This document shows, piece after piece, positions 41,858-53,700 of a stretch of DNA of 64,000 bases. The first letter of the stretch is position 1; every line of letters begins with the position of its first letter. Made by a program: the position numbers and the translations under genes. Below the pieces are notes generated by a model. That model worked only from the letters and a program-made list of their open reading frames with translations, did not search any database and was not told the DNA's origin. The stretch comes from Verrucomicrobiota bacterium (GTDB lineage Bacteria > Verrucomicrobiota > Kiritimatiellia > SS1-B-03-39 > UBA6053), in the NCBI GenBank assembly GCA_020831625.1, contig JAFIGD010000012.1, positions 1 to 64,000 on the forward strand. Reading direction: 5' to 3'.

Positions 41858-44677
41858 ATGAACAGACGTGCCCGCAGTGTCGACCGCTTGAAAATCTGTG
41901 GAGTTTTATGGGGGGTCGCGTGCCTTATGCCTGTGTCCTTCGGGGAGGATTTGTTTGTTTTCGGTTCGCCGACGGCGATTCTGGCGGGTCAGGAACTGGC
42001 CCCGGATTTGGCCACGAGGCCGCTGAGCGAGCGGTTCGGGGCGACCGAAGGGGTTCCGGAGGGGGTGGCGCCGTGGCGTTTGGCGGGGGTGCGGCAGGAC
42101 CGGGTGATTCTGCGGTACAGCAACGGGGAACCCCCGGAAATTCTGGAGCGGGCGCTGATTGCCAATCTGACCCCGGCGAATCTGAACGAGGTCTTTCTGC
42201 GCCGGGTGACGGGGATGAGCGACAATCCGAATTTGAGTCTGCTGACGCTGTATACCGAGGACGTGGCGCTGGCGGAGCTGGTGGAAGGGTATTCATTTGC
42301 GATGGATGTGGACGCGGCGGTTTATGCGGTGGACACCCGCGGCCGGGTCACGGAGGAGACCTTTGCCGGGGAAGCGGTGGTTTCTTCTCCGGTGGAGTAT
42401 TCCGTGGAGAATCTGGTTTTGCAGGATGATGACGAGGCGCGGTTTGAGATTTTTTCGGCGGCCTGGTCTTTTCAGCCGACGGTGGAGATCGATTTCACGA
42501 TTGTCGGTCATGCGTTGACCCGTTTTGAGGTTTCGGCGCGGGGGCCGTTGTCGGTGGAGTATGATCTGGGCATTGAAATTCACGGGGGAGTGCGGGAGTG
42601 GGGGGGGCGGAGGCATGTGGTGCCCGGAACCGTGGGAGGATCGCTGGCCTATCTGGGGATGCTGGGAGAGATTCCGCTGTGGGCGGCGCAGCGGAGCCGG
42701 CTGGAGGCGGAGTCGCGGCATTTACGGAACTACACTACTACGGTGCGGGGCGGGATGGCCGAGGAATTGGAGATCAACTGGTCGGCCCGGTATCAGCCGG
42801 AGGAAAATCTGAACGTGTTCTGGCAGCGCACGTTTGTGCCCGGCGGGCCGCAGCGTTCGCCGAATATCGAGTTTACGGTGACCGAGGGACACCGCATCGG
42901 GCGGGCGCGGGGGTATCTATATTTGCATCCCCGTTTTGAGGTCGAGGTGGTCGGCGTCGGCAGGGTGAAAGTGGATCCGCGTCCTGAACTCAACTTCCGC
43001 AATTATCCCTCCACCGAGATGATCAACAAGGATGAACCGGTCAAGGAGTTGGAGGCACGCCTGGCCTTGTATGGGCGAATGGAACTGGTAAAGGGGACGG
43101 ACGACTGGCATCTGAACTGGCTGGCGCCTTATGAAATGACGTTTCTGCCGCTGGCAGATCCGGCGGATGCGGCGGGGGCCCTGCAGTGGCACCGGCAACC
43201 GACTCACGCCGGCGTGGTGGCGGGCCATCCCCTTGTCCTGAATGCCCATGCCACCGCCGGAGGGACGGAGACGAATTATCAATGGTACAAGGATGGTGCC
43301 CCTTTGCCGGGACAAAACCGGTCCCGTCTGGTGATTCCGGAGGCGCAACCTTCCGATGCCGGGGAATACAGGGTGCAGGTGAGTTCGGGCTCGGCCGCGG
43401 CGATGTCCGGTCCGGCGGTGGTGAAAATTTCTCCTTTTCTGCCAGGGGATCCGGCGGCCAATGCCCCGGAGGGCTTTGTCTATATTCCGGCGGGGACGTT
43501 TCAGTTCGGTTCGGACCAGGAATCGTTTCCCTATCAGTTTCTTTATGCGATCAAGGGGTCGAGTATCTACCGGCCCTTCTATGTGTACGGAACGATGGCG
43601 GATATTGATCATGATTTTTGGGAGGAGCATTATCAAAATGCCGACTGGGAAACCCTGGAATGGTCTTATTTTGATTTGGCCCAGAATTATGTCGATGGCC
43701 GGAACGTGGAAAAAATCAGTGCGGAAATGAAAGTGAACCGGAACCTGTTGATTTCTCCGATGTATGTTTCGAGCACGGCGATGACCTATGCCGAATATCT
43801 TGAAATCAGGGATTGGGGGTGGGAGAATGGCTATGCTTTCGGTCCGTTCAGTCAATTGTTTCCGCCGGGACCGGGGTCACCTGACAGCCGCTGGCCGGGA
43901 GCGGGGGCATCGCCTACAACCAATGAGAACCATCCGGTTACCCAGGTGGCCTGGTACACGGCGGTGAAAATCGCCAATGCCCGGAGTGAGATGGAGGGCC
44001 GGGAACCGGTGTATTACATCCGTCGCGAGGGCGGTCCGAAAGAGGTTTGGCGGACCGGAGATTACGTGAAACGAAGCACGGACGGCGATATCATCATCAC
44101 CGATTTCAGCAAAAACGGGTATCGGCTCCCCAACTATGCCGAGCACAAGTATATGAACGCGGCCAACACGACGACGGATTTCTGGGCCGGCAATATGTCC
44201 TGGGGGCCGGAATATTTTGGCGACGGGAATCTTTGGGAATCGGAAGCGGAGAAAGTCGATCCGGTGCTCAATGAGATGACCAATTATCCGGCCTCCTGGA
44301 TCGAAAATGAGGAGGTCGGTCCCATGACGGTGGAGGTCGACGGACGCCGGGTGAATCCTTTCGGTCTGTATCTGACTTCCGGAAATATCCGCGAGTGGGT
44401 GAATGACGCGGTCAATGTGGACTGGCGGCGGTGGGAGCCGGACACCGATATCAATCCGTTGGTGCGGGATAATTTCCTGACCTATACTTTTCACTACGAT
44501 CCCGCTCAGAACAGTTTTAACGAGAGAAACCACACAACGCCCCACCGGATGCTGGCCAATCAGGGCATGTCGCCCTGGTCGCCGTTTTTCCGGTCCAGGA
44601 TGGGTGAGCGGGCCCATTTGGGCAGTGCCCAGCCGGGATACGGCTTCCGTCTGGTCCTGAACATCCCCCGAGACTGA
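41858..44677 (+). CDS. Secreted Ig-like/FGE-fold protein without catalytic cysteines
   Basis: A 939-residue exported protein. After a signal peptide (ICGVLWGVACLMPVSFGE) come about 420 residues of beta-rich sequence with no recognised family. An Ig-like domain with YQWYKDGAPLPG and PSDAGEYRVQV follows (about 445-525), then an FGE/SUMF1-type domain from residue 538 (GFVYIPAGTFQFGSDQES, GYRLPNYAEHKYMNAA, SGNIREWVND, GYGFRLVL). True formylglycine-generating enzymes need active-site cysteines; this domain has none, so it is a binding or structural version. The giant protease gene starts 29 bases after its stop, so the two are probably co-expressed. Confidence 0.75.
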   Translation: MNRRARSVDRLKICGVLWGVACLMPVSFGEDLFVFGSPTAILAGQELAPDLATRPLSERFGATEGVPEGVAPWRLAGVRQDRVILRYSNGEPPEILERALIANLTPANLNEVFLRRVTGMSDNPNLSLLTLYTEDVALAELVEGYSFAMDVDAAVYAVDTRGRVTEETFAGEAVVSSPVEYSVENLVLQDDDEARFEIFSAAWSFQPTVEIDFTIVGHALTRFEVSARGPLSVEYDLGIEIHGGVREWGGRRHVVPGTVGGSLAYLGMLGEIPLWAAQRSRLEAESRHLRNYTTTVRGGMAEELEINWSARYQPEENLNVFWQRTFVPGGPQRSPNIEFTVTEGHRIGRARGYLYLHPRFEVEVVGVGRVKVDPRPELNFRNYPSTEMINKDEPVKELEARLALYGRMELVKGTDDWHLNWLAPYEMTFLPLADPADAAGALQWHRQPTHAGVVAGHPLVLNAHATAGGTETNYQWYKDGAPLPGQNRSRLVIPEAQPSDAGEYRVQVSSGSAAAMSGPAVVKISPFLPGDPAANAPEGFVYIPAGTFQFGSDQESFPYQFLYAIKGSSIYRPFYVYGTMADIDHDFWEEHYQNADWETLEWSYFDLAQNYVDGRNVEKISAEMKVNRNLLISPMYVSSTAMTYAEYLEIRDWGWENGYAFGPFSQLFPPGPGSPDSRWPGAGASPTTNENHPVTQVAWYTAVKIANARSEMEGREPVYYIRREGGPKEVWRTGDYVKRSTDGDIIITDFSKNGYRLPNYAEHKYMNAANTTTDFWAGNMSWGPEYFGDGNLWESEAEKVDPVLNEMTNYPASWIENEEVGPMTVEVDGRRVNPFGLYLTSGNIREWVNDAVNVDWRRWEPDTDINPLVRDNFLTYTFHYDPAQNSFNERNHTTPHRMLANQGMSPWSPFFRSRMGERAHLGSAQPGYGFRLVLNIPRD

Positions 44678-44706
44678 ATTTTTAAGATTTAAACCGGACT
44701 ATTCTG

Positions 44707-47700
44707 ATGCGTAAACCCATTTCCATTCTGATGTTTCTGACGCTGGCCCTGGCCGCGCTGCTTTTTTTTATCACCGGAGACCCGGCATCGGCACCGGGTC
44801 CCGGAGAGTCCGTGACCCTCCCGGCGGTCGGACAGTCCGTTGACGCGGATGCGGGTGCCCCGCAGGCTGATGCGGCCGGGCCTGCGGAGCCGCGCGCTGA
44901 AGAAGCGGCGGTTGGGCCGGAGGCAGCGGAGAAACCGGCGGAACAGTCGGCTCGCCGTGCCGAAGATCTGATGCCCGGATATATTCAGGCCGTTGGGCGC
45001 CGCCGGGCGGAGCTGCCGCTGGTGACCCACCGTCATGCGGATGCGGACCGTCCGCTGCCCGCCCACGCGAAGTGGCCGACTGGCGCGACCCGTTCCGTCT
45101 CCTGGAGTGAGCCGGGACCGGACGGGGAAATGCGCCGGGTGACGGTTGTGCAGCCGTCCGATTTGCCGTATCCGGTCCGCGTGGAGGAAATGCTGCATCA
45201 TGACCCCCGCAATCTGGAGCGCCTGCGGGAGATGCCCGACGCGGTGGAACCCCGGCATGTGGAGCTGCTGGCGGAGGAAATCGCCGACGCGGTGATGGTG
45301 CGTTTGGGCGAGGGGAAAACCGAAGCGGATTTGCGGGCCGCCGCTGCGCGGATTGGCGCCGAACCCGCACGGGTGCTGAGTCATCGATTGAGCGCCTACC
45401 GGATTCAGTTGCCTGAGATTACCCCGGACGGGGCCCCGGAGGCGGTGCTGGCCCTGGCGGACATCGGGGTGGAAACCGGTTCGCTGCGCACGGTGGAAAC
45501 CGATTCGATTGTCCGGAAAATGGATTTGGTTCCCAATGATCCGCAGTTTCAGGACGGAACCCTTTGGGGGATGAACAACATCAAGGGCCCCGGGGGCTGG
45601 GCGATTCAGAACACCGCCGAGGATGTGATCATCGGCGTGATCGATACCGGGGTGAATTACAACCATCCCGATCTCGGCGACAATATGTGGATCAATCCCA
45701 GTCCCGGCAGCTATCCGGGGATCAGCGGAGATATTCACGGAATCAATGCGATTACCATGAGCGGGGATCCGATGGATGATCAGGGGCACGGAACCCATGT
45801 CGCGGGGACCGTCGCCGCGGTTGGCAACAACGGAGTCGGCGTTGTCGGGGTGGCCTGGGAGGCACAGATCATGGGATTGAAATTCCTTTCCGCGCAGGGC
45901 GGGGGCGCGATTGGGGACGCCATCACCTGTCTGGACTATGCGATCGAAATGGGGGCGCACCTGACCAACAACTCCTGGGGCGGCGGTCCGCCGAATCAAA
46001 CCCTCTTTGAACTGATTCAGGATGCGCGCGACGCCGACCAGTTATTTATCGCGGCGGCGGGAAACAGCGCCAACAACAACGATATCAGTCCAATCTATCC
46101 GGCGACCTATCCGGTGGACAATGTCATCGCGGTTTCCGCGATCAACACGGTGGAGAATTTGGCCAGTTTCTCCACCTTTGGTCCTTCGACGGTCCTTCTG
46201 GGCGCACCCGGGACTCAGGTGCATTCCACCTATCATGAAAGTCCGTGGTACCAGAGCTTCAACGGGACCAGTATGGCGGCTCCCCATGTGGCCGGTGCGG
46301 CGGCGCTGATTTTGCAGCATCACAACTTCGAGACCTACGATGTGGTCAAGGCCCGCCTGACCGAATCGGCGCGGCAAATTCCCGGACTGCAGGGACGGGT
46401 CATTACCGAAGGCACGCTGGATCTGCCCGCCGCGTTGAGCGTTGAGGAGGACGGAAACATGGCGGTCCGTTTGACCGTCCGCGGGCAGCAATCCAGTTCC
46501 TTTGTTTTCGCCGGGGAGGACGCGGTGCTGAGCCTTTCGCTGACCGACCTTTTGCCGGTGAGTGACGCCACCATCACGGCTTCCGCCGACCCGGCGGGAC
46601 CTCAGGGGGCGAGCATCACTTTTGCTGCCGATCCGGCCGCGCCGGGCGTGTACACCGCCGATTATACGCTGCCCACGTTTGCCGGGGGGGAGGAAACGGA
46701 AATGGTTGTGTCGCTGAACATCTCCGCGCCCGGAAAAAACACCTACACTGACAACGTTGTGGTCGATATCCAAACCCGTCCGGAAAACCGCTTTCTGGCC
46801 AGTGCCCTGGAACTGGATGCGGCCAATCCCGGCAGTGTGACCATCAACAACACCTTTGCCGAAAAAGAACCCGGCGAGCGGGAACGCATCAATTTCCTGC
46901 GATTCAGGCGTTCGCTCTGGTACACCTGGACGCCGGAGTCAGTGGCCTCGGTGGAAATCAACACGCTCGGTTCACTTACCAACGCCGGTTCCGATATGGA
47001 CACGGTGCTCGCGGTGTATACCTCGCCGGTGTCCGATCCCGGAATGGGCGACCTGGTGGAGGTGGTGACCAATGCCGATATTTCAGGTGAGAACCGGCTG
47101 AGCCGGGTCACCTTTGACGTGCTGGAGCCGGGAACCACCTATTGGATTCAAACCGGGGACGCCTATCGGGCGGGGGATTTGCAGTTGAATGTGATTCCGG
47201 TTTTTGAGGCGCCGATTGTGACGCAGGAGCCTCCGGCTTCGGTGACGGTTTTCGAGGGATTGCCCCTGCGCCTGAACGCCTTTCTGGCTGGCGCCGACAG
47301 TTTTCAGTGGTTGAAAGACGGCCAGCCCTTAAGTGAAGGCGGCCGATTCAGCGGGACGCAAACCCCCAATCTGGTGGTGGATCCGGCGATTGCGTCCGAT
47401 GCGGGATCGTATCAACTCCGGGCGACCAATCAAAACGGTTCCCAAACCACCCCTGCCGCGGTGGTGACGGTGCAAACGCCGACCGGACTGTCCTCCTGGA
47501 CGCGGCAGGATCCGCAGCCGACGGGGAACGATTTGGGCGGCATCGCCCACGGAGCCGGACGAAAGGTGACGGTGGGCAGTCAGGGAACGCTTTTGGTGCG
47601 TTCCGACGGCGCGGCGGAATGGGAGCGGGTGAGTACCGGGACCGATGCCCGGTTGAACGATGTGCTTTTTCATGCGGGACAGGGCTTTATCGCGGTGGGG

Positions 47701-50700
47701 GACGGGGGAACGATTCTGGTCAGTTCCGACGGAGGCAGTTGGACCACGGCCGCCAGCGGCACCGGTCAGGCCCTGCGGGCGGTCGCAACCAACGGCAGCA
47801 AATATGTGGCCGTGGGCGGGGACTATCTGGAGGGGATTGTTTTGGAAAGCGCCGACGGCCAGACCTGGACGGACCGGACACCGGCGGGTCTGGAATCGGT
47901 TCTTTACAGCGTGGTTTGGGCGGGAACCCGCTTTGTCGCGGTCGGCGGGCACTGGCGGACCGATACCGGGATTGTGATGGACAGCGGCGACGGGATTTCC
48001 TGGACGGAGCATTCCCTGAATGACGTGCCCACTCTGCATGGCGTGTCCCATGATGGCGGCACCCTGGTGGCGGTCGGGGGCGACTGGCTGGAACCGGTGA
48101 TCCTGCTCAACACCGGCGCGACTTCGTGGGACGAGGCGATGGTCCCTTCGGAGGAAACGCTTTATGGCGTGGGTCAGGCCGGAACTCTCTGGCTGGCTTT
48201 CGGTGAGCGGGGAACGCTGTTGAGCAGTGCCGACGGCCTGAACTGGACGTCGCTGGACAGCGGCACCGATTTCGCCCTGCGCGGGGCGGTATGGGACGGT
48301 ACTGATTTTACCCTGGTCGGTGACGGCGGGGTCATTCTGGAAAGCGGGGACGGGGCTGTCTGGACGCTGCAAAATCCCGGAACGCGTGTTTCCCTGGAGG
48401 ACATTGACGGAGGCGGACTCGGGTTGATGACGGTGGGAGAAAAGGGTGCCGCACGTTTTTCCGCAGACGGATTGAACTGGCAGGACGCCTCCTTCACGCC
48501 GGGACAGCGTTTTCTGGGTGTGGCCACAAACGGCTCGGTGTTTGTGAAAGTCGGGCAGGGCGGGGACATTCTCTCCAGTTCCAACAACGGGGACAGTTGG
48601 ACATCCCGTTTCAGTAAGGAGAATCGAGCCTTGGAAGCGGTCACCCGGGGCAATGTGTTTGTCGCGGTGGGTTCCGGCGGGACGATTGTGAGCAGCAGCA
48701 ACGGCACCTCCTGGACGGAGCGCACTTCGCCGACCTCCCTGCGCCTGCGGGCGGTGGCCTACAATGGCTCCGAATGGCGGGCGGTCGGTCAGGACGGGGT
48801 GATTCTCGGCAGCGGCAACGGCAGCAGCTGGCAGATGGTTCACTCCGGGCTCGGCACCACCCTGCGCGGAATCACCCACAATGGCGACGACTGGATTGCC
48901 GTCGGCGACGGCGGGGCGATTTGGCTGAGTGTGGACGGAAACGACTGGAACCAAATTTCCCCGCCCGCGAACCGCACCCTGCACGCGGTCACTTCCGGCG
49001 GCGGCACCACCTTTGCGGTGGGTTCCGGCGGAACGCTTCTGACCAGTGCGGATGGTCTGGTCTGGGAAAAACGCAACACCCGGGTGAGCGCGAACCTGCT
49101 CGGGGCCGCCTACAACGACGGACTCCTGGTTGCAGTCGGCGGGATGGGGACGGTTTTGACCTCGGTGGCACTGGATACAGTGGCGACTCCGGAGATTTCG
49201 CCAGACTCGGTGGGCAATGAGGCATCGGTGGTGGTGACCCTGACCACGGCCACGGAAGGCGCGGATATTTTCTATACGCTGGATGGCTCGGAGCCGACCC
49301 CGTCGTCGACGCCGTACATCAACCCTTTCACGCTGACGAATCCGACCCCCGTCAAAGCCCGCGCCTTCAAGGAAGGCATGGAGGCCAGCGGTCTGGCGGA
49401 GCGCACCTATTTCCTGCAGGGGGCGCCGTTTATTCTTGAGCCCGCGAAGGATTTGGCCCTGGCCGTGGGCGGCAGCGGCAACCTGATGCCGGTGATTTCC
49501 GGCGATGAGCCGATGACGTTTCGATGGGAAACCTCCGCCGATCCCGCCGGCCCCTGGACTGCGGTTCCGGGCGGCGACAGCGGGATCCTTTCGTTTACGA
49601 ACGCGCAGTCCGGCGATGCCGGGCACTACCGGCTGTTGGTGGAGAATGCGGTCGATGAGCTTGTCAGCGATCCGGTCCGGGTCTGGGTGTGGGAGGTTCC
49701 GGCCATTACCACGCAGCCGCAGGATGTGACGGTGGGTTCCGGGAGTCCGGTTACCCTGACTGTCGAAGCGAGCGGGGGAGGACCCCTTTCGTATCAGTGG
49801 CGCAAGGACGGGGAGCCGATTTCCGGGGCCACCGGCGCAAGCTACACCCTCAGCTCGGCCAGCCTCACGGCTTCCGGAGTCTATTCGGTCGAAGTCAGCA
49901 GTCCGGTGGGCAGTGTGGTGAGTGACAACGCCACGTTAACGGTGGGGATTCCCCCCCGTTTTCTGACGCAGCCGCAACCGCTGACCCGCGCCGCCGGGGA
50001 CAGCGCGGCGCTCTCGGTCTCCCTTTCGGGATCCGAACCGATGACGGTGGAATGGCAGTTTCAAGCCGGCGGATCCGGGGACTTTATCTCTTTGGGCGTT
50101 ACTACTCCGACCCTCACGCTGAATGATGCAAGTGGCGCCGACAGTGGCAACTACCGGGTCGTGGCGAGCAATGCGTACGGCAGTCGAACCAGTGAAGAAG
50201 CGGTTCTTACGGTGCTCGAAGTCCCGACAATTACCGCGCAGCCTTCCGACACTTCGATTATCCTGAGTCAGTCCGGCGGATTCAGTGTGGGGGTGTCCGG
50301 CGCCGAACCGTTCAGCTATCAATGGCTCAAGAACGGGAATGTTGTTCCCGGGGGAACCGGAAGCACGCTGGCGTTTGCTTCCGTACAGGCTGAGGACGGC
50401 GCCGGCTATTCGGTTTTGGTCTCAAATGAGGTCGGTGCGGTGCAGAGCGCGTCCGCGACGCTGACGGTTCTTTTCCCGGCGGTGATTACCGGGCAGCCGA
50501 CCGAACAGGATGTGGAAATCGGGCAGAACGGGACCTTTACCGTGACCGCCGCCGGAACCGACCTGACCTACCAATGGCAGGAGAATCTTGAGGGAAGCTG
50601 GACGGACTTGACCGGTGAGGAGAGCCCTCAGCTGGTGCTCAGTGCAGTGACCAAAGAGGACGACGACGGACGGCAATTCCGGGTGATCGTGGACAACGCC

Positions 50701-53700
50701 TATGGCGATCCCGCAATCAGCTCGGTCGCTGCGCTGAATGTCCTGGAGGCGCCTTCGATCGTGGCGGATCCGCAGTCGCAGAGCATTGTGCTGGGCCAGT
50801 CGGTCACCTTTGAAGTCGAGGTTGACGGTGACGAGCCTTTGAGCTACCGCTGGCGGCGCAACGGGTCCAATATCAGTGGAGCCACATCCTCCACGTACAC
50901 GATCAATTCTGTCACCGCCAACCGCGACGGCGATGTGTACACCGTGCGGGTAACCAATCCGGTCGGCGAAGTGATCAGTGCGGGGGCGGCCCTGACGATT
51001 CTGTATCCGCCGACGATCCTGAATCAACCGAACAGTCAGGTGGCCGCGGTTGGCGACACGGTGACCTTTTCGGTGCTGGCCGACGGCGATCCCACGCTGT
51101 TGTATCAATGGCGGAAGGACGGGGCCGATATCGACGGGGCCAACGGGGCCAGCCTGACTCTGGAGGATGTCGACACCGGCGATGCCGCCGATTATTCGGT
51201 GGAGGTGACCAACGATTACGGGAACGCCACCTCCAGCAACGCCACCCTCACGGTGCGGGAGTCGCTGGATTTTGTTCATGCCGTCCGCATCACCTTTGAC
51301 GGCTACACCGACAGCGAAGTGCTGACGAATTTCCCGGTTCCGGTGAAGCTGAACAACGGGATTCTTGGATTTGACTACGACGGCTTTGTTTCCGAAGAGG
51401 GCGGCGATCTGCGCTTCTGGACCTCCGATCTGCAGCCGCTCGTTTACGAGATCGAGCAATGGGATACGGACGGTGATTCCTATGTATGGGTCCGTCTGCC
51501 CGAGTTGGCGCAGGGAACGTTCATTTATGCCAGCTGGGGTGATGCCGAGGCGAATCCGGTTCCCAACAGCCCGGAATATACCTGGACCGGGGATTTCCTC
51601 GCGGCCTGGCATTTGCATACCGATCCTGAAAACACCCCGGACAGCGCCAATCTGGTTTCCGACAACAGCGGAAGCCTGGACACCACGCAGACCTCTGTGA
51701 ACCCGGCCCTGGTTCCGGGGGTGATCGGACCGGGGTTTGAAATCCGCAACAACAGCACCCACCGGGTGCTCATCAGCAATGACTCCCACCTGGCTGAACG
51801 GGATCAGGCGACGTTTTCCTTCTGGTACCGACGGGATATTACCGGCGGTCCGAACGGAGAGATTTTCGCGCATGCGCGGTCCGGCATCAACCGCCGCATC
51901 GGCTATTATTGGGGCGGGTCCGATTATGATGACGGCATCGCGTTTTATCCCCGGGTGGCCAGCGGGACCGTAAACAGTCCGGATCTCTACAGCGGAACCC
52001 TGAGCGTGGGGCAATGGTATCATGTCGCGGTGACTCAGGACCGAAGCGGGAACAATGCGGATTTCCGACTTTACATTGACGGTGTCGAAGTGGACACGGC
52101 CTTAAACCGCAGCTTGAACAGCAGCGACCGGTGGATCCTGGAGCCGAACCGGTTGATTGGCGGATCGTTCCCGGATTCAACTCCCAACGCCACCCTCGAT
52201 GAAATGCGGATGGCCTCGACGGTGCGTTCCCCGGCGTGGATCAGGGCGGAATATCTGTCGATGAATGATCCGCACAGTTTCGGAACCTACGAACCCGCGA
52301 CGGTGATTCCGAACACCCCGATTATCACCATGGTGACCCCCGCCGCCGATACGGTTCGAATTCCCGGGGACGTGGGGATGCTTCTGGAGGCGGAAGTTAC
52401 TGAGCCGGTTGAAGAAAGCGGGGCTCTGGCCTACACCTGGACCGCGCTGACCGGGCCCGGCCCGGTTGCCTTCAGTGACCCGAACGGGCTGTCCACCGCC
52501 GCGGCGTTCAGCGGACTTGGCGAATACATCCTGCGGCTCGACGTGACCAATACCGAAGACTCGTCCTTGAACGCCGAGAAACTCCTGACGGTTATCGTGA
52601 CCGACGAGGAATTCAGTGGCGGCGGGGGATCGAGTGAATGGAGTGGTGCCGCCCTGGGACTCGAAGGCGGCGGTTTCTCCTTTGAAGGCGGGGAAATGGT
52701 TCTGGAAGCGCAGAATGAAAACGGTTCCCTCGGCAGTGACGGGATCAATGGTGATTTGGATATCGCTTATTTTGTCTCGGTTCCAGTCACCGGGGACGGC
52801 GTGTTAACCGCGCGTTTAACGCAGAACGGAGCAACCTCCGGAATCAGTAACATCTGGTCCAGTATGGTGGGCCTCATGATTCTGGATGATCCGGAAGAAA
52901 CCAACACCGCGAAGTTTGCCTCGACCCTGGCGCAGCAGCGCTCCACCGGGATTAATGATTTTCAAACCTTTACCCGGTCCTCCCCGTCACAAAGCGGCGG
53001 GCTCCGCCAATTGCGCACCTATGAAACCGGTACGGGCCCGGTCCGGCTGCGGATTCAACGAACCGGCAACACCATTCAGTCGTTTGTCGAAAACACCGGC
53101 GGAACCTGGCAGGAGTTGTACACCGCGACCATGACCGGGTTGTCCGAAGAGGTTCATGTTGGGTTTTACCTCACCAGTTGGGCGCAGGACCACACCGCGA
53201 CCTTTGACCAGATCGAACTCGATTTTGCCGGTGAAGCCGCCGACAACATCGGCCCCTGGGTTTTTGCCGGGGCGGATGCTTTCGGCGTGCGGGACGAAGC
53301 GATTACGCTGTACGGGGAGATGGAGGATGACGGGTTGCCTGATCCTCCGGGCGAAGTGACCCTGGCATGGGCCCAACTCAGCGGTCCGGAAACGGTCAGT
53401 CTGTCCGATCCTTCGGCCCTGCAACCGGCCTTTACGGCCAGCGTGAACGGGGAATACCGTTTCCGCCTGGCAGCCAATGACGGCGAGGTGACGACTTTCG
53501 CGGACGTGACCATCGATGTGCAGGGCAGCAATCCGGTGGCGTTTACCAGTGAACCGGTGGTCAATGCGGTGGTGGGCGAAGCGTACAGCTATACCGCAAC
53601 CTTTACCGGTGGCGATGAAGCGACGCTCAATTTTAACGCCCCGGGTCTGCCCGACTGGCTGGTCTTGTCGCAGGGAAGCGACGGGCGGGAATGGATTCTC

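Noticed and set aside
47329-49626. 765-codon minus-strand open frame inside the giant protease gene
   Set aside because: Mirror of the propeller repeats; no start signal, no domain.
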